A stretch of 64,000 bases of DNA, taken from NCBI RefSeq assembly GCF_001877785.1, contig NZ_MINN01000085.1, positions 426,670 to 490,669 on the forward strand, written 5' to 3'. This DNA is from Rossellomorea aquimaris. Lineage in GTDB: Bacteria > Bacillota > Bacilli > Bacillales > Bacillaceae_B. The first letter of the stretch is position 1; each line of letters starts with the position of its first letter. The translations under genes were made by a program, and so were the position numbers. This document shows, piece after piece, positions 37,411-45,979 of the stretch. The notes beneath the pieces are model-generated. The model was not told the origin of the DNA. It searched no databases and saw nothing but the letters and a program-made list of their open reading frames with translations.

Positions 37411-37515
37411 TATATTTGGAAATAGGATCATAAAATTCCATTTAGGATCGTATTTTTCCGATTAGGATCATAAATTTTTAAAATGGATCATAAATCCTGA
37501 AAATGGATCATAAAC
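37411..37515 (+). repeat. Degenerate tandem repeat, unit near GGATCATAAA
   Basis: GGATCATAAA, GGATCGTATT, GGATCATAAA, GGATCATAAA and GGATCATAAA recur about every 20 bp, separated by AT-rich variable tails. They lie between the DUF915 promoter and the ampS terminator; the rest of the 440-bp gap is empty. Confidence 0.75.
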
Positions 37516-37598
37516 ACCCATCGGGGTATGTGGAAACCTTCCCATTATCATCCCAAAACCCACATACCACCCTAATTCCTCCATAATATCAAACAAAA

Positions 37599-37649
37599 AA
37601 CCCGAACAAGTCCGAATTTTAAACAAAAAATTCGAATTCTGTTCGGGTT
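37599..37649 (-). terminator. Terminator of the M29 aminopeptidase gene
   Basis: AACCCGAACAAGTCCGAATTT pairs with a matching arm ending TGTTCGGGTT. The minus strand then reads TTTTTTGTTTG. The arm sequence resembles the hairpins of the composite repeat. Confidence 0.75.
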
Positions 37650-37679
37650 CACGATAAACCGGCCGCTATAAATGGTATT

Positions 37680-38912
37680 CTACACCCAATCACCATTCCT
37701 AAAAATAGGTTCCAGGCTGCCATCCGCCTTTTCTCCGTCGATATTCAGTTCGTTCGAGCCGATCATGAAGTCGACGTGAATCATGCTTTGGTTGAAGCCG
37801 ATGTCACTCAGCTCTTCCTCTGTCAGCTTGTTGCCATTTTCTACGCAGACGGAGAGTGCACGGCCGAGTGCGATGTGGCAGGACGCATTTTCATCATAGA
37901 GTGTGTTATTAAAGATGATGTTCGTGTTCGAAATTGGTGAGTCATGTGGGACAAGGGCGACTTCTCCCAAGTAGGAGGCACCTTCGTCAGCAGCGAGAAG
38001 ATTCTTTAATGTTTCATATCCTTCTACAGCTGAAAAGTCGACTACTTTGCCGGCCTTGAAGGTCAGCGTAAAGTCTTTGATCAATGTGCCGCCGTAATTG
38101 AGCGGTTTCGTGGAAGAAACGACGCCATTCACACTATTTCTCTCAGGGATCGTGAAAACTTCTTCCGTCGGCAGGTTCGGTACAAACGGCGTTCCGCGGT
38201 CATTCGTGAACTGGGCGCTGATCCATTTCGTCTGCTGGTGGAATCCGATCGTCAAGTCGGTCCCCGGTCCTTTATAATGCAGTTTGCGGTAGCCAGCTTC
38301 ATTCAGGTGGCGGGCTCTTTCATTCAGTTCGCCAATATGCTTTTCCCAGAGACCCACCGTTTCTTCGCGGTCTGTACGTGTGGTGTAGAAGATATTTTCC
38401 CAAAGCTTCTCGACGGCATCTGCCCTTTCCAAGTCAGGGAACACACTTTCAGCCCATTGCTGTGTCGGGTAGGCTGCGATCAGCCAGCTGATTTTTCCGC
38501 CGCCGATATAGGAAGAGAATTTCTTGGATGCTTCTGCACCTACTTTATTGAGTAAGGCTACCCGCCCGGGATCCGCATCCTTTAGAAGGGAAGGATCAGG
38601 GGCTATGAGGTTCAGGAGGGCCATATTGTCCTCAGCCATTTCAATATACCCCTTCTGCTTCCAATGAGGATATACTTTCAACCCTTCCTCGCTGGATTTT
38701 TCCAGTCTGATTTTCTTCAAATCTTCATCGTAAAAGTCCGTCATGACATGGAGCGCGCCGGCTTCGTATGCTTTCTCCGTGACCATGCGGACGAATTCAT
38801 ATGTAGTGACAGGAGCGGAAATGAGCAGCTGCTGTCCTTCCTGGATGTTCAGGCCGACTCTGACGATGAGGTCTGCATATCTCTCTAAATTTTCACTGTG
38901 ACGTGGATTCAT
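37680..38912 (-). CDS. M29 family aminopeptidase (AmpS/thermophilic aminopeptidase T type)
   Basis: A 410-aa cytoplasmic metallo-aminopeptidase. The N-terminus (ENLERYADLIVRVGLNIQEGQQLLI) and the C-terminal metal-site segment (EVALVPHDSPISNTNIIFNNTLYDENASCHIALG, and HVDFMIGS) are characteristic of clan M29. It should remove N-terminal residues from peptides. Single gene on the minus strand ending at a repeat-like terminator. Confidence 0.92.
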   Translation of the reverse strand: MNPRHSENLERYADLIVRVGLNIQEGQQLLISAPVTTYEFVRMVTEKAYEAGALHVMTDFYDEDLKKIRLEKSSEEGLKVYPHWKQKGYIEMAEDNMALLNLIAPDPSLLKDADPGRVALLNKVGAEASKKFSSYIGGGKISWLIAAYPTQQWAESVFPDLERADAVEKLWENIFYTTRTDREETVGLWEKHIGELNERARHLNEAGYRKLHYKGPGTDLTIGFHQQTKWISAQFTNDRGTPFVPNLPTEEVFTIPERNSVNGVVSSTKPLNYGGTLIKDFTLTFKAGKVVDFSAVEGYETLKNLLAADEGASYLGEVALVPHDSPISNTNIIFNNTLYDENASCHIALGRALSVCVENGNKLTEEELSDIGFNQSMIHVDFMIGSNELNIDGEKADGSLEPIFRNGDWV

Positions 38913-39035
38913 TGTTTTATTCCCCCTTTGGTATCTACCTTTTTAACTATATATCTTTATTCTGAAAATTTCTATTTATTTGATGGATATTTTCAGCAGG
39001 ACTCCAAAAGATAATTTTAGATGAAGGAAGTGATA

Positions 39036-39680
39036 ATGTTGGACATGCATTTAATTTGGAAAGCCATTCTCGTCGTTCTTGGGGGGACACTCCTCCTGCG
39101 GATTGCAGGGAGGAAGTCAATCTCGCAGATGTCGCTTGCACAGGTCGTGATTATGATCGGGATCGGGTCCCTGCTTGTTCAGCCGATTGCAGGGGAGAGT
39201 ATATGGACGACGCTGTTTGTAGGGTTGATCCTGGTTGTTTCCCTGGTTGTGATTGAATATATGCAAATCAAAGCGGATTGGGTTGAAAAGTTCATCACGG
39301 GAAGATCGAAGGTACTGATCAAGGATGGGGAACTGCAGACCGATACACTTAAAAGGCTCAGGCTTACCGTCGATCAGCTGGAAATGAAGCTGAGGCAGAA
39401 TCAGATCCGCACGCTCTCAGATGTTCAGGAAGCGACGCTGGAACCGAACGGGCAAGTGGGCGTCATTCTTAAGGAAAGCAGCCGCCCGGCGACTAACCAA
39501 GATGTACAGCTGCTGAAACAAGAAATTTTTGCGCTGAAGCAAATGATCGGGAGCCTTTCCTTACATGGACAGCAGTACAAGCCTCAGTCTCCCGTTAGTG
39601 GGAAGGAGGAAGGGAATGACTTGTTCAAGGAAGTCGCCACGGAATCACATACAATAGAGCCTCCTCGCAGCTTGCAGTAA
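39036..39680 (+). CDS. DUF421 family membrane protein (YetF type)
   Basis: A 214-aa protein with three N-terminal membrane segments (about 1-75) and a cytoplasmic domain starting VEKFITGRSKVLIKDGELQ, then MKLRQNQIRTLSDVQEATLEPNGQVGVILK, the DUF421/YetF signature. A further 65-residue polar tail follows. The function is unknown; related spore proteins exist. ATG 39036 follows AAGGAAG and is preferred to ATG 39021. Confidence 0.85.
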   Translation: MLDMHLIWKAILVVLGGTLLLRIAGRKSISQMSLAQVVIMIGIGSLLVQPIAGESIWTTLFVGLILVVSLVVIEYMQIKADWVEKFITGRSKVLIKDGELQTDTLKRLRLTVDQLEMKLRQNQIRTLSDVQEATLEPNGQVGVILKESSRPATNQDVQLLKQEIFALKQMIGSLSLHGQQYKPQSPVSGKEEGNDLFKEVATESHTIEPPRSLQ

Positions 39681-39681
39681 A

Positions 39682-39717
39682 CAAAAAGACTGGTTATAGC
39701 TAACCAGCCTTTTTGTT
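39682..39717. terminator. Bidirectional terminator
   Basis: ACAAAAAGACTGGTTA and TAACCAGCCTTTTTGT pair, giving T-tails both ways between the DUF421 gene and the convergent pheromone gene. Confidence 0.82.
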
Positions 39718-39724
39718 TATAAGA

Positions 39725-39841
39725 TTATTGTTTCACGCTGTATGGCGGGAAATCTTCTTCAGGGGAATTGATCACAACCACCCCTCCGAGCGCCATTGCG
39801 GTCAGACTTACAGCGATAACGAGTTGTTTCATTTTTTTCAC
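39725..39841 (-). CDS. Candidate signalling pro-peptide (Phr/NprX/PapR-like)
   Basis: A 38-codon gene starting GTG with GGAGGTGA only 4 nt upstream. It encodes a basic start (MKKMKQ), a hydrophobic secretion core (LVIAVSLTAMALGGVVV) and a short acidic C-terminus ending SPEEDFPPYSVKQ. This is the layout of exported pro-peptides whose C-terminal 5-8 residues are processed and re-imported as quorum signals. It begins 12 nt after the stop of an NprR-like receptor on the same strand, exactly where such peptides are found. The mature form and export route cannot be read from sequence. Confidence 0.75.
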   Translation of the reverse strand: MKKMKQLVIAVSLTAMALGGVVVINSPEEDFPPYSVKQ

Positions 39842-39853
39842 ATTCTCACCTCC

Positions 39854-41110
39854 CTATAAGGACAGCATTTCTTCGTAAATGGAATTGGATTCCTTCAAGT
39901 GGAATGCTGCATTCTTGTATCTTCTAACTCCCTGATAATATTGACCAAGGAATTTAGAATACTCGGCATATAAAAGTTGTTCGCCGTTTACTTTGAAGTA
40001 GGGCAGGATATGTTCCTTCATGAAGTGTTCAAAGTCTGCCGGGAAATCATCCAGGGCGTACTGATAATAGGATAATTGATAATATTTACCCGGGAACACT
40101 TCCTTTGAGCATAGTGCGAGCCCCTTAGGAAGCCAGTAGCGCACCTGATTGAAGCGGTTCAGCTTATAGTATTCTTTTACAAGTGCCAAAATGGAATTGA
40201 GCTTTCCTTCTACATCGGACTCCTTTAATTCGATGCTTCTTAAATAATGCTGGATCGCTTCTTCGCTTTTATTCATGACCGACTTCAAGTAGCCCAGATT
40301 CTGCTCCACCATGGAGGTGAGGCTGTTGTAGTTGATGGACTTGCTTATGAAGTTTGCCCACTCATAATGCTTGAGGGCTTCTTCACTGTATCGGATCCTT
40401 CGGTAGCAAATGCCCAGGAGCAAGTGAACTTCTGCACACCTCTGCTGGAAGTACACACCCTGGAAGATGGACAATGATTTTTCCCCGTAATAGATCGCAA
40501 GCCTGTACATATTCAAGCGCGTCAGGACCAGGCTGAATAAATAATAGAGATCAGCTCGTTCTTCTTCATTTGTGACACTGCCCAGCACATAGTAGGTTTC
40601 GGCCTCTTTCAATTCTTTGAGGGCATTGTCATATTGATGTACAGCATAGTAGTAATTGCCTTTATATCTGTGGTAGTAAAATCTCAGTGTATCGTTTAAT
40701 TCCTTATAATGATTATGGATGCGGGCCAGGTTCGTACGGACACTCGCAAGGTCTGAATGGATCAATTGGTAACGAATAAAGAGTATCTTATATAGCAGCT
40801 GCGGAGTCAGGTCATCCGTTTCGTTCAGCCTCTTTTTGATTTCATCATGAAATGACTCGGCTGCCTCGAGGTCTTTCCAGAGGAGGGAGCGGTTCCATTT
40901 CTCAAGCAGTTTATTCAATTCCTGCTCATCGTTCTGAAGGGAAGATACGCCGAGGCGTTCACATAATAAATGAATGATCTCTTCAGACGGGACGACTTGA
41001 TTATTTTCGAGCTTCGAAAGATATGATACCGAAATAATCCCCTTTGATAATTCTTCTTGTGTCAGGTTCTTCTTTTGTCTGTGGAAGCGGATTTTAGAAC
41101 CGATATTCAT
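39854..41110 (-). CDS. HTH-TPR transcriptional regulator, NprR/PlcR-like (RRNPP family)
   Basis: A 418-aa protein with an N-terminal XRE-type helix-turn-helix (IRFHRQKKNLTQEELSKGIISVSYLSKLENNQ, residues about 6-40) and a long TPR superhelix (for example GNYYYAVHQYDNALKELKEAE and YGEKSLSIFQGVYFQQRCAEVHLLLG). Length matches NprR (about 420 aa) better than PlcR (about 285). RRNPP receptors bind a short imported peptide in the TPR groove to switch DNA binding. The candidate peptide gene is directly downstream. No protease gene like nprA is adjacent, so the target regulon is unknown. Confidence 0.88.
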   Translation of the reverse strand: MNIGSKIRFHRQKKNLTQEELSKGIISVSYLSKLENNQVVPSEEIIHLLCERLGVSSLQNDEQELNKLLEKWNRSLLWKDLEAAESFHDEIKKRLNETDDLTPQLLYKILFIRYQLIHSDLASVRTNLARIHNHYKELNDTLRFYYHRYKGNYYYAVHQYDNALKELKEAETYYVLGSVTNEEERADLYYLFSLVLTRLNMYRLAIYYGEKSLSIFQGVYFQQRCAEVHLLLGICYRRIRYSEEALKHYEWANFISKSINYNSLTSMVEQNLGYLKSVMNKSEEAIQHYLRSIELKESDVEGKLNSILALVKEYYKLNRFNQVRYWLPKGLALCSKEVFPGKYYQLSYYQYALDDFPADFEHFMKEHILPYFKVNGEQLLYAEYSKFLGQYYQGVRRYKNAAFHLKESNSIYEEMLSL

Positions 41111-41378
41111 CTTCTTACTCCTTATTCATCATGATAGGGTCCGAATACGTGATTATATTAATAGAAGAAACACGTAAACTTTGAAGTGTCTTTACACTAC
41201 CCATTAAAATAGTAACATACTAAAGAACCGAATGTTATGAATATTCCTATAATTATATTTTTTAATAGGTAATTGGAATTGTTTTCATTTTGGTATGGAC
41301 ATGTATTCCTGCCTGACGGGCTTCGCGCATTTTTGTTATACTATCATCAATACATAAAAAAAGCGGGGGATACATATC

Positions 41379-42395
41379 ATGATTGATTTACGGAGTGATA
41401 CGGTCACAAAACCTACCAATGAAATGCGGCTTGCGGCATTTGAAGCGGAAGTGGGCGATGATGTATATGGGGAAGATCCGACGGTCACGAAGCTTGAGGA
41501 AGAAGCGGCAAGGATACTCGGCAAGGAAAAGGCATTGTTTGTGACGAGCGGTACACAGGGGAATCAAATCGCAGTACTGACACATACGCGTCCCGGAAAT
41601 GAAATCATACTCGAAGAGAACTCGCATATTTTCTATTATGAATCAGGAGCCGCAGCAGCACTGGCGGGGGTACAGACGAGAACGCTTCCCGGCATAAAAG
41701 GGGCAATGGACCCGGAATCCGTTGAACATGCAATCCGGGATGAAGATCAGCATTTCCCCGAGACGGGACTGATCTGCCTGGAGAATACCCACAACCGGGC
41801 CGGCGGTGCGATCGTTTCACGGGAAAACATGGAAGCCATCCATGCGGTAGCCCGGAAGCACTCGATACCGGTCCACGTGGATGGGGCCAGGTTGTTTAAT
41901 GCAGCTGCTGCTGCGGGAAAAGATGTGAAGGAATTCACCCGCCATTGCGACACGGTGCAGATTTGTCTGTCCAAGGGACTCGGGGCACCTGTCGGCTCGA
42001 TCATTGCCGGCGACTCTCCATTCATTCAGCGGGCAAGGAAGTGGAGAAAGCGGCTTGGAGGAGGCTTGCGCCAGGTGGGTATACTTGCTGCCCCCGGTTT
42101 GGTTGCACTGACATCCATGAGAGAGCGATTGACAGAAGACCATGAAAAAGCCGTCATCCTGAAAGAAGCTCTGGAAAGCTGTGACGGGATTTCTGTCATG
42201 AATGATGTGGATACGAATATTGTCGTGGCGGATGTAAAAGAAAGAGGGAACACGTCGGCAGAGTTTGTGGACATCCTGAAGGATAAGGGGATATTGATAG
42301 GCGGTTTCGGTCCTCATGCAGTCAGGTTTGTGACGCATTACGATGTGAGTATGGATCAAGTGGAGGAAGCGGCAGAGATTCTTAAATCGCTGTAA
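41379..42395 (+). CDS. ltaE: Low-specificity L-threonine aldolase
   Basis: A 338-aa PLP enzyme cleaving threonine to glycine and acetaldehyde. Visible motifs are the N-terminal MIDLRSDTVTKPT, VTSGTQGNQIA, HVDGARLFNAA and the PLP-binding lysine in CLSKGLGAPVGS. AAGCGGGGGATAC precedes the ATG. The gene is divergent from the peptide-receptor regulator, with a 268-bp shared upstream region that probably holds both promoters. Confidence 0.95.
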   Translation: MIDLRSDTVTKPTNEMRLAAFEAEVGDDVYGEDPTVTKLEEEAARILGKEKALFVTSGTQGNQIAVLTHTRPGNEIILEENSHIFYYESGAAAALAGVQTRTLPGIKGAMDPESVEHAIRDEDQHFPETGLICLENTHNRAGGAIVSRENMEAIHAVARKHSIPVHVDGARLFNAAAAAGKDVKEFTRHCDTVQICLSKGLGAPVGSIIAGDSPFIQRARKWRKRLGGGLRQVGILAAPGLVALTSMRERLTEDHEKAVILKEALESCDGISVMNDVDTNIVVADVKERGNTSAEFVDILKDKGILIGGFGPHAVRFVTHYDVSMDQVEEAAEILKSL

Positions 42396-42421
42396 ATCGG
42401 CCGTGATCATTATTGAAGATG

Positions 42422-42455
42422 CCGGTTCCCGCAGGAGGAATCCTCCGGGAACCGG
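42422..42455. terminator. Bidirectional hairpin between ltaE and yckD
   Basis: CCGGTTCCCGCAGGAGGA pairs with TCCTCCGGGAACCGG, with one bulge, between convergent genes. Confidence 0.7.
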
Positions 42456-42478
42456 TTAACTGCATCCGGCCGGATTCT

Positions 42479-42811
42479 TTATTGCTGCTTTTCCGGATGA
42501 AGATTCTTCCCCTGGTGATGGTGCCATCTCATCATATAGCCGTTTTCCTTTAGTTTCATGTAGCGTTCTTCCATTTTCTTGAGCATCAGGTCGCCTTGTT
42601 CCTTTGTGAACACACCATATTCAACATATTTAGTGATCAGTTCTTTCTTTGAGTTGAATAACTGCTGATGCAATTTGTCCAATTCCTGCTTCTGCGCTTC
42701 TGTCAGGTTGACTTTCTGCGGGGCGGCCTGCTGTCCTTCAGCTGCTGCATATCCGTTGAATCCGAAGCTTAGGAGACATACTGTGAAAAGGGTCAAAAGT
42801 GTTTTTTTCAT
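42479..42811 (-). CDS. DUF2680 family secreted protein (YckD type)
   Basis: A 110-aa protein with a cleavable signal peptide (about 1-24, ending YAAAEG) and a helical domain (VNLTEAQKQELDKLHQQLFNSKKELI, YGVFTKEQGDLMLKKMEERY) typical of DUF2680/YckD, followed by a His-rich tail (RWHHHQGKNLHPEKQQ). The function is unknown; the His tail might bind metal. Confidence 0.85.
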   Translation of the reverse strand: MKKTLLTLFTVCLLSFGFNGYAAAEGQQAAPQKVNLTEAQKQELDKLHQQLFNSKKELITKYVEYGVFTKEQGDLMLKKMEERYMKLKENGYMMRWHHHQGKNLHPEKQQ

Positions 42812-42928
42812 ACATATTCCTTCTTTCTATCAAGTTTCCTTGATAGTTTCTGCATTGGGATAGCAAGATATGTATAAGTCATTTATTTCGAAGTGCACAC
42901 TCACAATCAGGAGAAAGGTGGTTAAAGC

Positions 42929-43333
42929 ATGTTAAATAAATTTCTATCAAGTATCGGAATCGGTCATGTAAAAGTGGATACCGTGGTCAGCAAAGCCGAA
43001 ATCAAACAAGGGGAAACCATCCACGGGGAAGTCATCCTTGAAGGAGGGAAGGCAGACCAGCCGATCAATGAGGTAAGTCTTGTGCTCCTCCACAAGTATG
43101 AAGAAGATAAAGAGGACAGCGATTTTTCTTATCATGAAAAGGAGCTGAATACGCTCATCCTGAATGAGATCGGAACAATCAAAGCCGGGGAGAAAAAAAC
43201 GATACCTTTTCAGTTCCCGACTGAAAGCAGTCATCCCAAAACGGATGACACCAACGAAACGGTGTTAAGGACGACCGTGGATATCCCTCAGGCGGTGGAC
43301 CCGACGGATGAAGACGGCATCATCGTAAAGTAA
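42929..43333 (+). CDS. spo0M: Short Spo0M-like sporulation-control protein
   Basis: A 134-aa protein matching the arrestin-like N-terminal domain of Spo0M (FLSSIGIGHVKVDTVVSKAEIKQGETIHGEVILEGG). It ends after VDPTDEDGIIVK, whereas full-length Spo0M is about 258 aa with an extra C-terminal domain. A duplicated copy of the last codons 600 bp downstream has the same stop position, so the short form is older than that rearrangement. It may act in sporulation control or cell-shape functions as the family does. Confidence 0.78.
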   Translation: MLNKFLSSIGIGHVKVDTVVSKAEIKQGETIHGEVILEGGKADQPINEVSLVLLHKYEEDKEDSDFSYHEKELNTLILNEIGTIKAGEKKTIPFQFPTESSHPKTDDTNETVLRTTVDIPQAVDPTDEDGIIVK

Positions 43334-43349
43334 TTAAAGGAACCGGATG
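43279..43349 (+). repeat. Direct repeat, copy 1 (end of spo0M and half its terminator)
   Basis: From GGATATCCCTCA through the stop codon to GGAACCGGATG. Copy 2 at 43893-43962 matches it with about six substitutions and one indel. The terminator stem begun by GGAACCGGAT is not completed here. Confidence 0.85.
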
Positions 43350-43892
43350 TCCATATGAAGTAGTTCAGTTTTAGTGGAGAAATACTTTAAATACCATATG
43401 AGCCAGATTACTTTTTAGCACATTAAACGAATGGTTGTTTATGTCGTTTTATCAATATTTAAAAGATAGTGATACCTTGACAATAGACATTGTTATTGTG
43501 CAATTTAGGGTGCTATTTAGATAAAACCACATGGCTAAAATGTTATTAGCAGATACGAAAGATGGGAATTTGAAGAGTGAGTAACCAGTGATAGAAAAAT
43601 AAGGGGAGTTTTTACTGTTAACTGCAGATTAGAAGTGATATTTGGGGGATATTAGGGAAGTTTTTCCCTATATACTAAGCGAAGCTACCTATTTTCATGG
43701 TTATCGAGTCAAATAAGAGGAATTTCTCCCTCTATATAAGCTATTTTCGATACTATTTGCTAATTAAGGGGAGGTTTTCCCTCTATAAATCTCTATGAGC
43801 ATAGAACCTGGTTTCATTTTTTAAGAAGGCAAAAGTTTAACATGTTTCTGCTTCACCTAGTCACCGATTGGGAGGGTGAAGTAAAAAGCTTG
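43350..43892. other. 543-bp non-coding insert between two copies of the spo0M 3' end
   Basis: AT-rich, no convincing frame. Its second half (43600-43800) holds several palindromic units such as GGGAAGTTTTTCCC, GAGGAATTTCTCCCTC and GGGGAGGTTTTCCCTC, each followed by TATA-rich sequence. The flanking direct repeats suggest it arrived by duplication or insertion into the spo0M terminator. Confidence 0.6.
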
Positions 43893-43962
43893 GGATATCC
43901 CTCAAGCGGTGGACCCGACGGATGAAGACAGCATCATAGTAAAATAGCAAAAGAACCGGATG
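43893..43962 (+). repeat. Direct repeat, copy 2 (end of spo0M)
   Basis: Repeats the spo0M C-terminal codons (reading GYPSSGGPDG in no useful frame, but identical in DNA to IPQAVDPTDED codons), stop codon and 3' sequence. Here the complete terminator follows, so this is probably the original gene end. Confidence 0.82.
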
Positions 43963-43983
43963 GTAATATCCGGTTCTTTTTTC
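43952..43983 (+). terminator. Original spo0M terminator
   Basis: AGAACCGGAT and ATCCGGTTCT form a perfect stem followed by TTTTTT. Confidence 0.82.
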
Positions 43984-44173
43984 ATGCGACGAATATCCCT
44001 ATCATTTCCATCACCTCGTGCAGCACGGAACTTACCGTTGAAAACGGCGATAAGCCAATGTAAAATGTAGTAAGCGTATACATTCTAAAAATTCTGCATT
44101 TTCAATCATCACGAGATCTCCTTCATGAATGAACAGGATGTATTACTCTATAACATGTTGAAGGAGGAAAATC

Positions 44174-45913
44174 ATGGGAGGAATTTGGCTTGCATTAATA
44201 GGGGGACTTGTATTTTTATTAGGGTACAAGTATTACTCTAAGCTGATTGCAGAACGGATTTATCGATTGGATCCGAATTATGTCACACCTGCACACCAGT
44301 ATAAAGACGGGGTTGACTTTGTTCCGACGAATAAGTTCGTCCTGTGGGGGCATCACTTCACATCAGTTGCCGGTGCTGCACCGATTGTCGGTCCGGCAAT
44401 CGCGGTTTATTGGGGCTGGCTGCCGGCGTTTCTATGGGTCATACTCGGTACCGTATTCGCGGCCGGGGTGCATGATTTCGGCACACTCGTCCTTTCTGTG
44501 AGAAACAAAGGACAATCAGTGGGGACACTGGCAAGCAAGTTGATCGGGAAACGGGCCAAGGTACTGTTTTTATTCATTATTTTAATCCTTGTACTGATGG
44601 TCAATGCCGTCTTTGCATGGGTCATCGCGAACTTATTCATTACGTTCCCTGCAAGTGTTCTGTCTGTATTCATTCAAATTCCGCTGGCTGTCTGGATCGG
44701 GTACAGGGTCTATAAGCGGAGCGGAAGCATGCTGCTCCCGTCGCTGGTTGCGCTGGCAGTCATGTATCTTTCCGCCGTCGTGGCAAGCAGGGTGGAATTC
44801 CTGCAGATCGATTTTGTACAGTACTTCGGGGGTGAAGGCGCGGTATCTTTATTCGGCCTAAGCTCTACCAGCATGGCATTCTTTGCATGGATCATCATCC
44901 TGATGATTTATGTTTATATCGCCTCAACGCTTCCGGTTTGGAAGCTGCTGCAGCCGAGGGATTATATCAATTCGCATCAACTGGTCGTCGGCCTGGGGTT
45001 ATTGTATTTGGGGCTGTTATTTTCAAATCCGAAGATCACGGCACCGATGACGAACAGTTCCGCCGATGTTTCGTGGTTCCCGCTGCTATTCATCACCATA
45101 GCGTGCGGAGCGATTTCAGGATTCCACGGTCTCGTCTCGTCAGGTACTTCATCCAAGCAGCTGAATAATGAAACAGAAGCAAGATTTGTCGGATACCTAG
45201 GCGCTGTGGGTGAAGGGGCACTCGCGCTGATTGCGATCATCGCCTGCATCACATTTTTCCCGAATATCGCAGAATTCAAAGCTACATACAGCGGGTTTGC
45301 TGCTGCAAGCGGAGCAGGGCTCGGTGTTTTCATCAAAGGTGCAGGACAGCTCGCTGCAGGCCTCGGAATCCCGGCAGACATAGCTGCCACGATCGTATCC
45401 GTCATCATCGTGAGCTTTGCAGCTACAACGCTGGATTCTTCTGTCCGATTGATGAGGTATATCATTGCCGAATTGGGTGAGGAATATAACGTCATGCCAT
45501 TGACGAAAGCGCATGTGGCCACAACGATCGCGGTTGTGTCGAGTGCAGCCCTTACACTTCTGCCTCAGGGTCCGAAGGGCTTTGGGTCAGGCGGATATCT
45601 GCTGTGGCCGTTATTCGGTACATCCAACCAATTGCTTGCAGGTATCAGTCTGCTCTTGATCACGATCTGGCTCAAGAGACAGGGAAGGAATTATATCGCA
45701 ACCTTGATCCCGATGCTGTTCCTGATGTTCATGACACTTTGGGCCATGATAAACCAGGTGATCTTTGAATGGTCGGGAGCCGGGAATACGGAAGGGAATA
45801 TGCTGCTATTCATCTTTGGAAGCATCATCTTGATCTTCACTCTGTGGATATTGATCACAGCCGCTTCTTCGCTTTCGAAAAAGGGAGAAGATCCTACACA
45901 GTTCACAGCCTGA
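44174..45913 (+). CDS. CstA family carbon starvation permease
   Basis: A 579-aa polytopic membrane protein (about 15-16 hydrophobic segments) with the CstA hallmarks HHFTSVAGAAPIVGPAIAVYWGW and GFHGLVSSGTSSKQL. CstA-type proteins import peptides or pyruvate. The 579-aa form is shorter than E. coli CstA (about 700 aa) and belongs to the Gram-positive branch. AAGGAGGAAA precedes the ATG. It leads a three-gene cluster with a CC-ending small protein and an ArsA-type ATPase. Confidence 0.92.
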   Translation: MGGIWLALIGGLVFLLGYKYYSKLIAERIYRLDPNYVTPAHQYKDGVDFVPTNKFVLWGHHFTSVAGAAPIVGPAIAVYWGWLPAFLWVILGTVFAAGVHDFGTLVLSVRNKGQSVGTLASKLIGKRAKVLFLFIILILVLMVNAVFAWVIANLFITFPASVLSVFIQIPLAVWIGYRVYKRSGSMLLPSLVALAVMYLSAVVASRVEFLQIDFVQYFGGEGAVSLFGLSSTSMAFFAWIIILMIYVYIASTLPVWKLLQPRDYINSHQLVVGLGLLYLGLLFSNPKITAPMTNSSADVSWFPLLFITIACGAISGFHGLVSSGTSSKQLNNETEARFVGYLGAVGEGALALIAIIACITFFPNIAEFKATYSGFAAASGAGLGVFIKGAGQLAAGLGIPADIAATIVSVIIVSFAATTLDSSVRLMRYIIAELGEEYNVMPLTKAHVATTIAVVSSAALTLLPQGPKGFGSGGYLLWPLFGTSNQLLAGISLLLITIWLKRQGRNYIATLIPMLFLMFMTLWAMINQVIFEWSGAGNTEGNMLLFIFGSIILIFTLWILITAASSLSKKGEDPTQFTA

Positions 45914-45950
45914 AAAGAGGGACCTTTTTGAGTGCCAAAAAGGTCCCTTT
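45914..45950 (+). terminator. Intercistronic hairpin after the cstA-like gene
   Basis: AAAGAGGGACCTTTTTG pairs with CAAAAAGGTCCCTTT. The right arm is followed by CC rather than a T-run, so it may attenuate or protect the mRNA rather than fully terminate before the next gene, whose start is 30 nt away. Confidence 0.6.
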
Positions 45951-45979
45951 CCAATATTTCAGAAGGAGGGGACATAGTG

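Noticed and set aside
41817..42410. 197-codon frame antisense to ltaE
   Set aside because: It is a shadow of the strongly supported threonine aldolase and has no ribosome site.
44977..45522. 181-codon frame antisense to the CstA-like gene
   Set aside because: Shadow frame of a well-supported membrane protein.
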